Shown here: in pieces, positions 29,070-38,513 of the stretch
How the letters are laid out: every line of letters begins with the position of its first letter
Numbering within the stretch: the first letter of the stretch is position 1
Source: Acinetobacter junii CIP 64.5
Lineage (GTDB): Bacteria > Pseudomonadota > Gammaproteobacteria > Pseudomonadales > Moraxellaceae
NCBI RefSeq assembly: GCF_000368765.1
Contig: NZ_KB849655.1
Span: 125,484-189,483 of the forward strand
Reading direction: 5' to 3'
DNA: 64,000 nucleotides
Position numbers and translations under genes: made by a program
Notes under the pieces: model-generated
What the model was told of the DNA's origin: nothing
Database searches by the model: none
Seen by the model: the letters and a program-made list of their open reading frames with translations, nothing else

Positions 29070-30365
29070 TTAAGCGTGTAAGCCAGAATGTAAGATTGCG
29101 GTAGCACGCAAATCACGATACCAACGTTCAACAGGGTGTTCTTTGGTAAAACCATGACCACCTAGGATCTGTACACCATCCGTACCGATTTTCATGGATT
29201 TTTCAGCGCACAAAAGTCTTGCAAGGTAAGCTTCACGATGAAATGGTTGACCCGCTTCAGCTAAACTCGCTGCATTAAGTACCAACATGCGCATAGCATC
29301 AATTTCAATAGCCATATCAGCAATCATGAAAGCAACACTTTGGCGGTGAGAAATAGGCTCACCGAAAGCTGTACGTTCATTTGCATATTTGATGCAGTAT
29401 GCTTTTATCGCCTCGCATGTACCTACAGCCATCGCACACCACATCAAGTTACCAAGATCTACAAATGCTGTGTAATCGAAATCAGCATCACATAAGCGTA
29501 AAGCTGGAGTTCGATTGAACTGTAAGATAGCAGTTTCAGCAGCTTTTAGACCCATCGCTGGATTTGATTTGATGGCAATGCTTTCATCACATTGCACGAC
29601 AAAAATATCAGGTTGACCGTTATATTCTGCACTGACAAGGAAGACATCAGCAGTATCACCTAAAACGACTAAAGTCTTTTCACCTGTGATATAGAACTGA
29701 CCATTTTGTTCAGTGGCTTTCGTTTTTAATTGGTATGGATTAAATGCAGGGGTCGCTTCTTGAAATGCAAATGTCGCTGTAATATCTGTGTCTTCAGCAA
29801 AGCAAGACAAATACATACTTTGTACTTGTGTTGATCCCCAACGAGTGATGGCATTGATCACGCTGAATGTGCTTAATAATCCAGCTGTAAGACTGAAATC
29901 ACCTTTAGCTAGGTTTTCAGCAATTAGGATATTACTGACAATATTTTGTTCTGCGGCAACACCACCTAAAGCCTCAGGTAATGCATAGTAGTTCAAGCCT
30001 AAATCAACCAAATGCTGCCAAAGTTCTTCTGGGAATTGTGCATGGTGATCTGCATCATGCGCTAAATTGTAAAGCACTTCCTGAGCAAATTGTGACATCG
30101 CATCTGATGTCATTTGTTGCTCTTCAGTCAATCCTAAATCAAATAGATTTTTATTAACTTGATTTGGTAAACGTTGTTTGTCAATTGATTGCGGCTTAAA
30201 AGCTTTCTGAGTTTTTGTTAGAACTTTAAAACCAGTTTTTGAACCTTGGTATAGAGACTTTTCTACAAACTTTCTTAATTTGAGTTGATCGAGCACTTCG
30301 CTTCCTGCGATTTTAGTGATCAATGATTGCCCGAGACCTTGAGCCTTATTCATCATATTTGACAT
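29070..30365 (-). CDS. Acyl-CoA dehydrogenase-like protein lacking the usual catalytic glutamate
   Basis: This 431-residue protein has the acyl-CoA dehydrogenase fold, with an N-terminal extension of about 75 residues rich in basic amino acids and glutamine. The middle domain (ATFAFQEATPAFNPYQLKTKA) is weaker than in its neighbour. The C-terminus is QILGGHGFTKEHPVERWYRDLRA then TAILHSGLHA and stop. The usual YEGT element is missing: a histidine stands where the glutamate should be and the last helix is cut off. ERTAFGEPISHRQSVAFMIADM is a normal dimer-contact segment. It is the first gene of the operon. A structural or regulatory partner role is more likely than independent catalysis. Confidence 0.82.
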   Translation of the reverse strand: MSNMMNKAQGLGQSLITKIAGSEVLDQLKLRKFVEKSLYQGSKTGFKVLTKTQKAFKPQSIDKQRLPNQVNKNLFDLGLTEEQQMTSDAMSQFAQEVLYNLAHDADHHAQFPEELWQHLVDLGLNYYALPEALGGVAAEQNIVSNILIAENLAKGDFSLTAGLLSTFSVINAITRWGSTQVQSMYLSCFAEDTDITATFAFQEATPAFNPYQLKTKATEQNGQFYITGEKTLVVLGDTADVFLVSAEYNGQPDIFVVQCDESIAIKSNPAMGLKAAETAILQFNRTPALRLCDADFDYTAFVDLGNLMWCAMAVGTCEAIKAYCIKYANERTAFGEPISHRQSVAFMIADMAIEIDAMRMLVLNAASLAEAGQPFHREAYLARLLCAEKSMKIGTDGVQILGGHGFTKEHPVERWYRDLRATAILHSGLHA

Positions 30366-30533
30366 GATTTTATCCTAGAGGATGATTGTGAATTTATGCT
30401 CGCATGCTAAAGCTAAAAAAACTATGTCTTCTTTGACGTGTCAATATTAGAAGGATAAAGGGTTAATTAAGTGAATAAAGATAAATAAGTTTATGTTTTT
30501 AAATAATTTAAAAAAATTAAAAAAAATTATAGC

Positions 30534-30573
30534 AAAAAAAAATTGACCAAACTGACAGAGCAGATTGGTCAAT
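30534..30573 (-). terminator. Intrinsic terminator after the ABC1-type kinase gene
   Basis: On the reverse strand, ATTGACCAA and TTGGTCAAT (30542-30550 and 30565-30573) pair; CTG/CAG extends the stem past one mismatch, leaving a six-base loop, and a run of T follows (the A run at 30534-30541). Confidence 0.8.
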
Positions 30574-30592
30574 ATGACTGAATTGATTTGGT

Positions 30593-31966
30593 TTATGCAA
30601 ATTGACGAATCATTTTGCGAACATTTGTCTTAGCCTCGATCACTGTCATGAAGGTATAAGCACCAATGAACTTACGGCTAATAAACATAAATTCTTTAGG
30701 AGGGACTGAGAAATAACGAGAAGCCATAGACTGAGCAGCTTGCTGCATTACGCGACTATGTAGTTGGCTTTTTTTCCAATCATAACGATCTTGTTCATCC
30801 ATCACACCAGCAGGCATATCAGGATTATTGCTTGGGTTACTAAAAGCTTCGGTCGCAATTAAAAACACATCCGCCATACCTGGTTTTACACTTTCAGGCA
30901 TCGAATCAAAAAATTCATAACCTGTCATCGCTTTAACCATAGCAGTTTTGTCATGATCATATCCTGCATGGATAAGATTACGTGCGACAGAAAGTAGATT
31001 GTCATCAAATTGGCGAATTGCACCAAAGTCGAGCAATACAATCTTATCCTTTACATCATCACCATTGCCTAAGCGGACAAGGTAATTACCAAAATTAGGA
31101 TCAGTTTGCATCTCACCCCATTCGAACAGCTCACGTACTGCAATTTCTAGTGAAGCTTCACCAAGTTGATTACGGCGCTCTTGAGGTAAAGAAAGCATAA
31201 CAGGGCTGTTGATAGGTACTCCACGCTCAAATGTCATACACAGAACTTTGTCAGCACAGAACTCATCAACAATTTGTGGAACAATATAACGCGGGTCATC
31301 TTTCAAGCGTTCTGCGAAACGTCGAGTTGTCGCTGCCTCAATGTCATAATTCACTTCACGGTGCATCATTTCACGAACTTCATCAAACCACTGGTCGAAC
31401 TCACGTGTTTGAGGAACCATTCGTGTGAGTTTCAGCATGTTTTTGAAAAGATTCATGTCAGAATCAATCGCTTCTGCAACACCAGGGTATTGAATCTTCA
31501 ATACAACTTCTAAACCATCAGATTTACGAATTGCACGGTGAACTTGTGCCAATGATGCAGTACCGATTGGCTCATGATCAATCGTTAGATCATTGAGTTT
31601 CGAACCTAGTTGCTCATGCAAGTGAGCTTTGATTGCAGGCCATGCTAAAGCAACAGTTTGATTATTCAGCGTATTGAGTGCTTGAGTGATTTCTTCTGGT
31701 AAGAAATGTTCACCATATAAAGCCATCATTTGTCCAATTTTAACAATTGAACCTTTTAATTTTCCAATTTCAGAGACCAAATAATGGGCTTGATCAGCCA
31801 TCGCTTTTTTACGTTTCTTCTCTTTTTCTTCCTCACTAGAAAACATAGAGGTAGCACTTGCAGTTGCCCAACGAGTTCCAGCAAGTAAAGAAGCTTTTGC
31901 AATAGATAAGCGACGATCCACAGACGAGGTTTTTAGATTCTTGAGCTTATCGTTCTGATCTGACAT
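30593..31966 (-). CDS. ABC1/UbiB-like atypical kinase family protein
   Basis: This 457-residue protein belongs to the ABC1/ADCK/AarF family. The family-defining KxGQ motif is in GSIVKIGQMMALYGEHFLPEE (about residues 74-94). VVLKIQYPGV gives the lysine of the kinase fold, and VLLDFGAIRQF the metal-binding DFG-like motif. It lacks the long C-terminal membrane segments of UbiB, so it is probably a paralogue rather than UbiB itself. The family is tied to isoprenoid-quinone or lipid metabolism through ATPase activity, but no substrate can be given. It is a single gene with its own terminator. Confidence 0.85.
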   Translation of the reverse strand: MSDQNDKLKNLKTSSVDRRLSIAKASLLAGTRWATASATSMFSSEEEKEKKRKKAMADQAHYLVSEIGKLKGSIVKIGQMMALYGEHFLPEEITQALNTLNNQTVALAWPAIKAHLHEQLGSKLNDLTIDHEPIGTASLAQVHRAIRKSDGLEVVLKIQYPGVAEAIDSDMNLFKNMLKLTRMVPQTREFDQWFDEVREMMHREVNYDIEAATTRRFAERLKDDPRYIVPQIVDEFCADKVLCMTFERGVPINSPVMLSLPQERRNQLGEASLEIAVRELFEWGEMQTDPNFGNYLVRLGNGDDVKDKIVLLDFGAIRQFDDNLLSVARNLIHAGYDHDKTAMVKAMTGYEFFDSMPESVKPGMADVFLIATEAFSNPSNNPDMPAGVMDEQDRYDWKKSQLHSRVMQQAAQSMASRYFSVPPKEFMFISRKFIGAYTFMTVIEAKTNVRKMIRQFA

Positions 31967-32162
31967 GAAAGAAAAATCCTATGCTGAAATCGGAGGGGGA
32001 GGAAAGCCGAGAGTTAAATTGTAGTGGATATTACAGCGTTTGAACGTATTAAAATAGTTCAATCGCTTGAATTATCAGTCTAAATTTGTGATTTAAGTCA
32101 ACAATATCTAAATAGCCTAAGCAAATTGGAGATCGCTTAAGTCAGCTATTTATACATATGTA

Positions 32163-32468
32163 CTAAATTTTAAACTGAATTTTAAGGGCTGATTTACGCA
32201 TTAGAGCTGCTCGGTTTGTATGTATATGCTTAATCAACATACGTTTGACAATACTATGATGAAAACCTAAAGCATGAGCTTTCACGATAATAATACTGGG
32301 TAATGTGAAGAAAAAGTACTTGGTGTCGTCTAAAGTCGCATTCTCGAAAATACCTTCTTCAACCAAAGTATCACGGAGAAATTGCTTTTCAGCTTGAACG
32401 GTAGAAGAAGATTCATCATCCCAGTAGCTTTGACGCATCGCCATCAGATTATTATGTTTATAACTCAT
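32163..32468 (-). CDS. Small hypothetical protein
   Basis: This 101-residue basic protein is not recognised. The N-terminus is polar (MSYKHNNLMAMRQSYWDDESS), followed by a possible helix and a short hydrophobic stretch (YFFFTLPSIIIVKAHALGF, about residues 51-69), then a basic tail ending IQFKI. The segment may be a buried helix rather than a membrane span. It lies alone between two unrelated genes. Confidence 0.5.
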   Translation of the reverse strand: MSYKHNNLMAMRQSYWDDESSSTVQAEKQFLRDTLVEEGIFENATLDDTKYFFFTLPSIIIVKAHALGFHHSIVKRMLIKHIHTNRAALMRKSALKIQFKI

Positions 32469-32629
32469 GAAGTTTTTGCGCCTTTCTCAATTACATTCAG
32501 TCTTTATATAAGGTTTGAAAAATAATTATCAAGAACACTATTCAAAATAGCCTAAGCAGATTGAAAATATTTTTTTTAAAATGCTACACTCATCAAACTT
32601 AAGAATCATCGAAATAACCCAGATATCAA

Positions 32630-33097
32630 ATGACACCAGCTTGTAAGTTATTGGAAAAAAATAAAATAGCATTCTCGATTCATGAATATGAACATGATGC
32701 TAACGCGAAGAGTTTTGGTTTAGAAGCTGCTGAAAAACTCAATTTACGTGTAGAAGAAGTCTTCAAAACATTAATGGTCACAGATGAAAAAAACTATTTT
32801 ATTGCGATCTTACCTGTAAACCATCAACTCAATTTAAAAAAAGTTGCAGCAGCGGTGGGATGTAAGAAATTACAAATGGCAAATCCTAAAGATGCTGAAC
32901 GTTTGACTGGTTATTTAGTTGGTGGAATTAGTCCATTAGGGCAGAAGAAACGTCTAAAAACCGTCATTGATGCGACGGCGCAGACATTTAATAAAATATA
33001 TGTCAGTGGTGGGAAAAGAGGGCTGGATATTGGTTTAGATCCTGATGATCTAGCAAAGTTATTAAATGCAACTTTCTCTGATATATTGGATAGTTAG
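32630..33097 (+). CDS. ybaK: Cys-tRNA(Pro) deacylase, YbaK/EbsC family
   Basis: This 155-residue protein hydrolyses Cys mischarged on tRNA(Pro). Family segments are EEVFKTLMV (with the conserved lysine), [45 protein letters not shown] and ISGGKRG-like [16 protein letters not shown]. The ribosome site is weak. It is the last gene before the siderophore promoter region. Confidence 0.93.
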   Translation: MTPACKLLEKNKIAFSIHEYEHDANAKSFGLEAAEKLNLRVEEVFKTLMVTDEKNYFIAILPVNHQLNLKKVAAAVGCKKLQMANPKDAERLTGYLVGGISPLGQKKRLKTVIDATAQTFNKIYVSGGKRGLDIGLDPDDLAKLLNATFSDILDS

Positions 33098-33181
33098 GAG
33101 CTTTATTTGACATTTATAGCTTATGCTTTAATACTTCAATCTACTAAAACAATAAAGTTTAAGATTTTCATTAGAATATAC

Positions 33182-33201
33182 AATAATGAGAATTATTATC
33201 T
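33182..33201 (+). promoter_or_regulatory. Candidate Fur box 1 upstream of siderophore locus
   Basis: TGAGAATTATTATCT (33187-33201) matches the 7-1-7 Fur pattern TGATAATNATTATCA at all but two positions, and the surrounding 19-mer matches the classical box at about 16 positions. It lies about 100 bases before the second, perfect box. Confidence 0.65.
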
Positions 33202-33284
33202 TTTGTATCTATAATCTTCTATTTCTTTATTTTATCTATATTAATCAATGTTTTGAATAATAAACTGCTAGGAAAATATTGTAA

Positions 33285-33314
33285 TTGCTATTATAAATGA
33301 TAATTATTATCATT
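33285..33314 (+). promoter_or_regulatory. Probable Fur-controlled promoter of siderophore operon
   Basis: AATGATAAT-T-ATTATCATT (33296-33314) is a perfect 9-1-9 inverted repeat containing a perfect TGATAATNATTATCA Fur box. It covers a plausible -10 (TATCAT, 33308-33313) placed 17 bases after a -35-like TTGCTA (33285-33290), so iron-loaded Fur would block this promoter. The 316-base gap before the first synthetase gene holds this site, Fur box 1 and nothing else I recognise. Confidence 0.8.
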
Positions 33315-33413
33315 ACTTTAATCTTATATGCAGTCGTTGCTGTATTTGAGAAGTGTTTTGAGCTCAAACATTCGAAAAAAAACTAACTCTCTCTTTATAG
33401 AGGATACCGACAG

Positions 33414-35198
33414 ATGCAATCACTTGCCAATCGGTTGGCGATACAACATTTCGTCAACGCATATACGCAAGAAACTGGCAAAGGTCACTTGCTTAATAAA
33501 ACACAGCAAAGTCCGCAACAACAAGCGTTTAGCCAAGGTTTGACGCTATTATCTATTCCGATTAATTCAATTCATGCTCAATGTGATTTCCCATTATCTT
33601 ATGTCAGCCGAGTTGGTAGACATCGGTTAGCTAATCTTCCTCAAATCGTAATTTCAGGTCAGCCAAAATCATTTAGTCCAGTTGCAATCGTTGGCTTATT
33701 ACTTGAAGAACTAGTTTCTGAATCGTCTTTACCTTTGGATGCTGCTTCTTTACTAGAAAAGTGGATTCAAAGCCGTGATGCACTGCAACAGTTTTTAATA
33801 CAACGTGAAGCTGATTTTGATGACTTGGTTAAAGCTGGTCAAAGCTTTATTGAAACTGAACAGGCATTGATTTTGGGGCATAGCATGCACCCAGCGCCGA
33901 AAAGTAGAACAGGTTTTGTGCATGAGGATTGGCTAAAGTTTTCACCTGAACACAAAGGCAAGACACAACTTCATTATTGGCTAGTGCACCAAGATTTCAT
34001 TGCGGAAGGTAGTGCGACTGATGAACCTATTTCAGCGCAATTAAAAACGGCATTACAGTGGTATTTATCTGAAAATGATCTCAATCTAGTTAAAACCCAT
34101 AGCGAATATAAATTACTCCCATTGCATCCTTGGCAAGCTCGTTATTTACAGGGTAAAGCTTGGTTTGAACGATTGAAGCAAACAGGGCAATTGATTGATT
34201 TAGGTTTACGTGGCTGGCAATTCTCTCCAACAACATCCATTCGTACATTGGCAAGCTTCAACGCTCCGTGGATGGTGAAGCCATCTCTTTCTGTGATGAT
34301 TACCAATTCTATTCGAGTGAATTTAGCCAAAGAATGTCATCGTGGTGAATTAACACATCGTCTGTGGCACAGTGAGTTTGGTCAGAATATTCTAAAAAAA
34401 TGTCCAAGTTTAAGGGCAGTCAATGACCCAGCTTGGATCGCCTTGAAAATTGATGATGAAGTGATTAATGAAAGTATCTGCATTTTTAGAGATCAGCCTT
34501 TCCATCCTCAACAGCAAGTCACTTGTATTGCATCCTTGTGTCAGGATCATCCAAGCAAATCTTTAAATCGTTTTAACGCGTTATTTGCCAAGATTTCAAA
34601 AGCTCATCCTGAGATGGATTTTTCAGAGATTGCTTTAGATTGGTTTACTCGTTTCCTCGAAGTCAGTTTGCAACCCTTGATGTATGTATACCATCGTTTC
34701 GGAATGGCATTTGAATCACATCAGCAAAATGTGTTGTTAGAACTGGAAAATCATTTTCCTAAAACTTTATGGCTGCGTGATAACCAAGGTTTTTATTATA
34801 TTGAAGAGTTTGCGACTGAAATTCTACAAGCGCTGCCTGAGCTGAAAGAAAAAGCCTTTGCGGTAGGTCCGAAAGATTTTGTGGATGAGCGTTTTAGTTA
34901 TTATTTCTTCGGCAATACCTTGTTTGGGATTATTAATGCCATCGGTGCGACAGGCTATATCACTGAAGATGAATTGTTAGCGAATTTAACTGAATTTTTA
35001 GAAGAACAATTACAACAATACCCTGAGAGCACCTTAGTGCAAGGATTACTGTTCAATTCAACTCTGCCTTATAAGGGTAACTTGCTGACACGTTTGCATG
35101 AGTTAGACGAATTGATCGCGCCTGTCGAAAATCAGTCTGTTTACGTGCAACTGCCAAATCCGCTGCGTATTTCACAGAAGGATGTCAGTTATGCTTGA
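33414..35198 (+). CDS. acbA: NIS siderophore synthetase, IucA/IucC family (AcbA-like)
   Basis: This 594-residue NRPS-independent siderophore synthetase condenses citrate or a citrate intermediate with an amine or hydroxamate using ATP. Family motifs are GHSMHPAPKSRTGF (about residues 149-162), LLPLHPWQARYL, SPTTSIRTLASFNAPWMVKPSLSV (ATP pocket) and the C-terminal-domain segment YHRFGMAFESHQQNVLLEL. GAGGAT before the ATG is the ribosome site. It is the first gene after the Fur promoter and overlaps the hydroxylase gene. The symbol follows the acinetoferrin order recalled for Acinetobacter haemolyticus; the product could equally be a relative such as baumannoferrin. Confidence 0.82.
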   Translation: MQSLANRLAIQHFVNAYTQETGKGHLLNKTQQSPQQQAFSQGLTLLSIPINSIHAQCDFPLSYVSRVGRHRLANLPQIVISGQPKSFSPVAIVGLLLEELVSESSLPLDAASLLEKWIQSRDALQQFLIQREADFDDLVKAGQSFIETEQALILGHSMHPAPKSRTGFVHEDWLKFSPEHKGKTQLHYWLVHQDFIAEGSATDEPISAQLKTALQWYLSENDLNLVKTHSEYKLLPLHPWQARYLQGKAWFERLKQTGQLIDLGLRGWQFSPTTSIRTLASFNAPWMVKPSLSVMITNSIRVNLAKECHRGELTHRLWHSEFGQNILKKCPSLRAVNDPAWIALKIDDEVINESICIFRDQPFHPQQQVTCIASLCQDHPSKSLNRFNALFAKISKAHPEMDFSEIALDWFTRFLEVSLQPLMYVYHRFGMAFESHQQNVLLELENHFPKTLWLRDNQGFYYIEEFATEILQALPELKEKAFAVGPKDFVDERFSYYFFGNTLFGIINAIGATGYITEDELLANLTEFLEEQLQQYPESTLVQGLLFNSTLPYKGNLLTRLHELDELIAPVENQSVYVQLPNPLRISQKDVSYA

Positions 35199-36672
35199 TT
35201 TTATTGGAATTGGTCTAGGACCTTTTAATTTAAGTCTTGCTAGTTTGCTACAAAACAAAAGCTCACTCAACTACGTGTTTTTTGAGCAAAAGGCACAATT
35301 CGATTGGCATGCAGGTATGCAACTACCTAATACGGTATTGCAAGTACCGTTTATGGCTGATTTGGTCTCAATGGTTGATCCAACCAGTCCATTTAGCTTT
35401 TTAAATTATCTGCGTCATCATCAACGTTTGTATAAGTTTTATTTTCTAGAGCAGCCACATATTCCGCGTTGTGAATACAACCATTATTGCCAATGGGTTG
35501 CAGAACAACTTGATTGTATCGAATACCAATCTCGTGTCTTGAGGATTGAACCCCAAACGATAGGTTTTAAAGTAGTCGTTGAATCAAATGGTGTTCAGCA
35601 AAGTTATTTATGCCGTCATTTAGTGATTGGAAGTGGTAATGTGCCTTATTTGCCTGAATGTTTGGCAAAGATTCAGAAAGTCCGTCCGCAACAATGTCTG
35701 CATTCAGCACAGTATATGACGCATGCAGATACAGATTTACATGGCGATGTTGTTGTACTAGGTTCGGGGCAATCCGCAGCTGAAGTGTTTATCGACTTGT
35801 TTGACGAACAGCAAGATACCGACAATCATCAGTTTGATTTGCATTGGTTTACCCGTTCTCAAGGTTTCTTCCCAATGGAGTATGCGCCATTAGGTTTGGA
35901 ACATTTTAGTCCAGATTATGCTCAACATTTTTATGATTTGACTGCGCAGCAGAAGGAACAGCAGTTAAAACAACAAGCCTTGTTATACAAGGGGATTAGT
36001 GCAAAAACCATTCGGGAAATTTATCAAAGGCTTTATCACCGTAGCATTGCAGGTCAAAGCATACAGACACATTTACATAGTCAATGTGATTTGAAAGATG
36101 CGGAAGTATTGGATACACAAAAAATCCGACTGCATTTCGAACATCGTGCTACAGCTCAGTCTTTTCATCTCGACTGTGATTTTCTTGTAGCCGCGACGGG
36201 TTATTTCACGCCTGATTTTGGTTTTATGCAGTTGCTCAAGCCATACATCGAGTTTGATCATAAACAGCGTTGGCAGATTACAGACGACTATCGTGTTGTA
36301 CATCGGCTGAATGGTCATATTTTTGTTCAAAATCAGGAAATGCATAGTCATGGTGTCGGCACACCTGATTTAGGTCTTGGTGCTTATCGTGCAGCAAAGA
36401 TCATTAATCAATTGCTTGCTGAGCCTCTTTATGAATTAGGCAATCAAGCGCAGACATTCCAACACTTTAATCTCTCTCAAAATCCAAAAATTTGTATGGC
36501 AGATGACAAAGCACAATCAAACGAGTGCCTTTGCGAAAATTCTGCCAATAAAAACCATTCAATTTTCAAGAAAACAGAACAGAACGTGATGACGGCGCAT
36601 CCTAATCGTCGTGGTGCAAACACACGGACACAAACTGCTTCTGTACATTCAACTTATGAGAAACTGATATGA
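35191..36672 (+). CDS. acbB: Lysine/ornithine-type N-monooxygenase, probable diamine N-hydroxylase (AcbB-like)
   Basis: This flavin monooxygenase of about 493 residues resembles IucD/SidA and N-hydroxylates the siderophore amine. The FAD motif GIGLGPFNLSLA is at the N-terminus. The NADPH motif is VVLGSGQSAAEVF (about residues 189-201), and the C-terminal FATGY-like element reads AATGYFTP. In acinetoferrin-type pathways the substrate is 1,3-diaminopropane; this is inferred. I use the ATG at 35191, because AAGGATG precedes it. A polar tail of about 60 residues with two cysteines (ICMADDKAQSNECLCEN onward) extends past the usual end of the family. It overlaps acbA by 8 bases and acbC by 4. Confidence 0.85.
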   Translation: MLDFIGIGLGPFNLSLASLLQNKSSLNYVFFEQKAQFDWHAGMQLPNTVLQVPFMADLVSMVDPTSPFSFLNYLRHHQRLYKFYFLEQPHIPRCEYNHYCQWVAEQLDCIEYQSRVLRIEPQTIGFKVVVESNGVQQSYLCRHLVIGSGNVPYLPECLAKIQKVRPQQCLHSAQYMTHADTDLHGDVVVLGSGQSAAEVFIDLFDEQQDTDNHQFDLHWFTRSQGFFPMEYAPLGLEHFSPDYAQHFYDLTAQQKEQQLKQQALLYKGISAKTIREIYQRLYHRSIAGQSIQTHLHSQCDLKDAEVLDTQKIRLHFEHRATAQSFHLDCDFLVAATGYFTPDFGFMQLLKPYIEFDHKQRWQITDDYRVVHRLNGHIFVQNQEMHSHGVGTPDLGLGAYRAAKIINQLLAEPLYELGNQAQTFQHFNLSQNPKICMADDKAQSNECLCENSANKNHSIFKKTEQNVMTAHPNRRGANTRTQTASVHSTYEKLI

Positions 36673-38486
36673 ACTTTGCAACTTTAAAAATTAATCAGCA
36701 GCAATGGCGTGCCGCAGGGCAACGTCTTATTGAAATGGCGATTGCAGAGTTTCTATATGAAGAAATTATTGAAGTTAAAGCATTGTCAGCAGGGCATTAT
36801 CGCTTAGATTTAGGCAATCGTCAGTATGAGTTTCAAGGAAATCAATATCTACTCGGACACTGGAATATTCAGGAAGCTTCGGTACGTGATGTGACTCATA
36901 GTCAGGAAAATGATCAACCTGCTTGGAACTTACATGAGTTCATTGTCGCAATGTCTGACAGTTCTAATGTTAAGCCATTTACCAAAGCATATTTGATCAA
37001 AGAAATGAACAATACTTGGTTGGCAGAAGCACATTTATTCAATGAAACGCGTTTGCCAAGCACAGCGGTTTTGACTGAGCCTCATTACAAAGTTGAAGGC
37101 ATGCTACGAGGTCATCCTTGGCTCATCATGAGTAAGGGGCGTATGGGTTTTGGTTATGATGATTATCTTAGCTCAGCGCCAGAACTTTCTCCTGAAGTTA
37201 AAGTGTTGTGGTTAGCTGTACATCGTGATTTAGCAGAGTATCGAAGTACTGAAGATTGGATTGCATGTGGTTTATATCAACATGAATTTGATGCCAATGA
37301 ACTACAGCAATTCATCAATATTCTTCAAGAAAAAAATCTAGACCCACAAAATTATTTTTTGATTCCCGTACATGCATGGCAATGGCACCAATGGCTCGTG
37401 CCAACTTATGCCAATGAAATTGTTGATCAGAAAATTATTGAACTGAATATCAGTCAAGATAGTTATGTGCCAATGCAGTCCATTCGCACATTATGCAATA
37501 CATCAAATCTACAACGTCATTACATTAAACTGCCAGTCAGTATTTTTAATACTGCTGTTTATCGTGGATTACCCTCAAAACGTAATCTTGCTGCTCCAGC
37601 AGTGACCGCATGGTTAAAACAGATTCATCAACAAGATCAAGACTTACAAAATACAGGTGTGATTTTCTTGGGTGAGGTTGCAACTTTAACCATTCACCAG
37701 CCATGTTTTGACCGCATTGACGGCGCACCATACCAATTTAAAGAACTATTTGGTTGTTTGTGGCGTGAAAGTGTTGATCGCTATGTTGATTCATCACAAC
37801 AAGTTCTCTCTCAAGCAGCTCTATTACATCGTGATATTTCTGGTCAATCGATCCTGAGCGTGCTGATCAAAGCATCAGGATTAAGTCCTTTAGCTTGGTT
37901 AGCTCAATTTGCTCAAGTGTGCATGAGTCCATTGTTACTTTGCTTGTATCGCTATGGTTTGGCATTTTCACCACACGGCGAAAACACGATGTTGGTACAT
38001 GAAAATGGTGTGCCGAAAGCAATGGTATTAAAAGACTTCATTGATGATATCAATTTAGTGGATGAGGATTTTCCTGAGTTAGCTCAGTTACCATCTGAAG
38101 CAGACTTATTACTCCGTCACGAAGCGATCGATCTAAGCCATTTTATTTTCACTGGTCTGTTCATGGTGCATTACCGTTATATCTGTAATGTGTTCTTGCA
38201 AGACTATCCTGAATATTCTGAGTTTGATTTTTGGCAGACCATTTCCAACACGATTGTTGAGTTTAACCAAAAACATCCAGAACTGGCTGAACGTGCTGAT
38301 AAATTCGCCATACTGCGTCCAACTTACACCAAAATTTGTCTAAACCGTGTACGTCTATTTACCACAAGTTATAACGATGAAGCAGAACGTCCTGTTCCTG
38401 TCTTCCTTGATCCTATTGCAAATCCAGTTAGCCCAGAAACATTGAAAACATGGGCAGAACAACCACGCCAAGCGAAAGCGGGCTAA
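36669..38486 (+). CDS. acbC: NIS siderophore synthetase, IucA/IucC family (AcbC-like)
   Basis: This 605-residue synthetase is the second NIS enzyme of the locus. It shows GHPWLIMSKGRMGFGYDDY (about residues 139-157), IPVHAWQWHQW, PMQSIRTLCN, LPVSIFNTAVYRGLPSKRNLAAP and the YRYGLAFSPHGENTMLV segment. Two NIS enzymes are needed when citrate carries two amine arms, as in acinetoferrin or schizokinen, so this gene probably adds one arm and acbA the other. It begins at an ATGA overlap with the hydroxylase gene. Confidence 0.82.
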   Translation: MNFATLKINQQQWRAAGQRLIEMAIAEFLYEEIIEVKALSAGHYRLDLGNRQYEFQGNQYLLGHWNIQEASVRDVTHSQENDQPAWNLHEFIVAMSDSSNVKPFTKAYLIKEMNNTWLAEAHLFNETRLPSTAVLTEPHYKVEGMLRGHPWLIMSKGRMGFGYDDYLSSAPELSPEVKVLWLAVHRDLAEYRSTEDWIACGLYQHEFDANELQQFINILQEKNLDPQNYFLIPVHAWQWHQWLVPTYANEIVDQKIIELNISQDSYVPMQSIRTLCNTSNLQRHYIKLPVSIFNTAVYRGLPSKRNLAAPAVTAWLKQIHQQDQDLQNTGVIFLGEVATLTIHQPCFDRIDGAPYQFKELFGCLWRESVDRYVDSSQQVLSQAALLHRDISGQSILSVLIKASGLSPLAWLAQFAQVCMSPLLLCLYRYGLAFSPHGENTMLVHENGVPKAMVLKDFIDDINLVDEDFPELAQLPSEADLLLRHEAIDLSHFIFTGLFMVHYRYICNVFLQDYPEYSEFDFWQTISNTIVEFNQKHPELAERADKFAILRPTYTKICLNRVRLFTTSYNDEAERPVPVFLDPIANPVSPETLKTWAEQPRQAKAG

Positions 38487-38513
38487 TTTTATTCGTCATT
38501 TTATAGGTTCGAT

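Noticed and set aside
30433..30444. TTGACGTGTCAA as a regulator site upstream of the acyl-CoA dehydrogenase operon
   Set aside because: Five-base arms with a two-base spacer are expected by chance in this AT-rich gap, and it matches no regulator motif I can name; no -10 element is correctly spaced from it.
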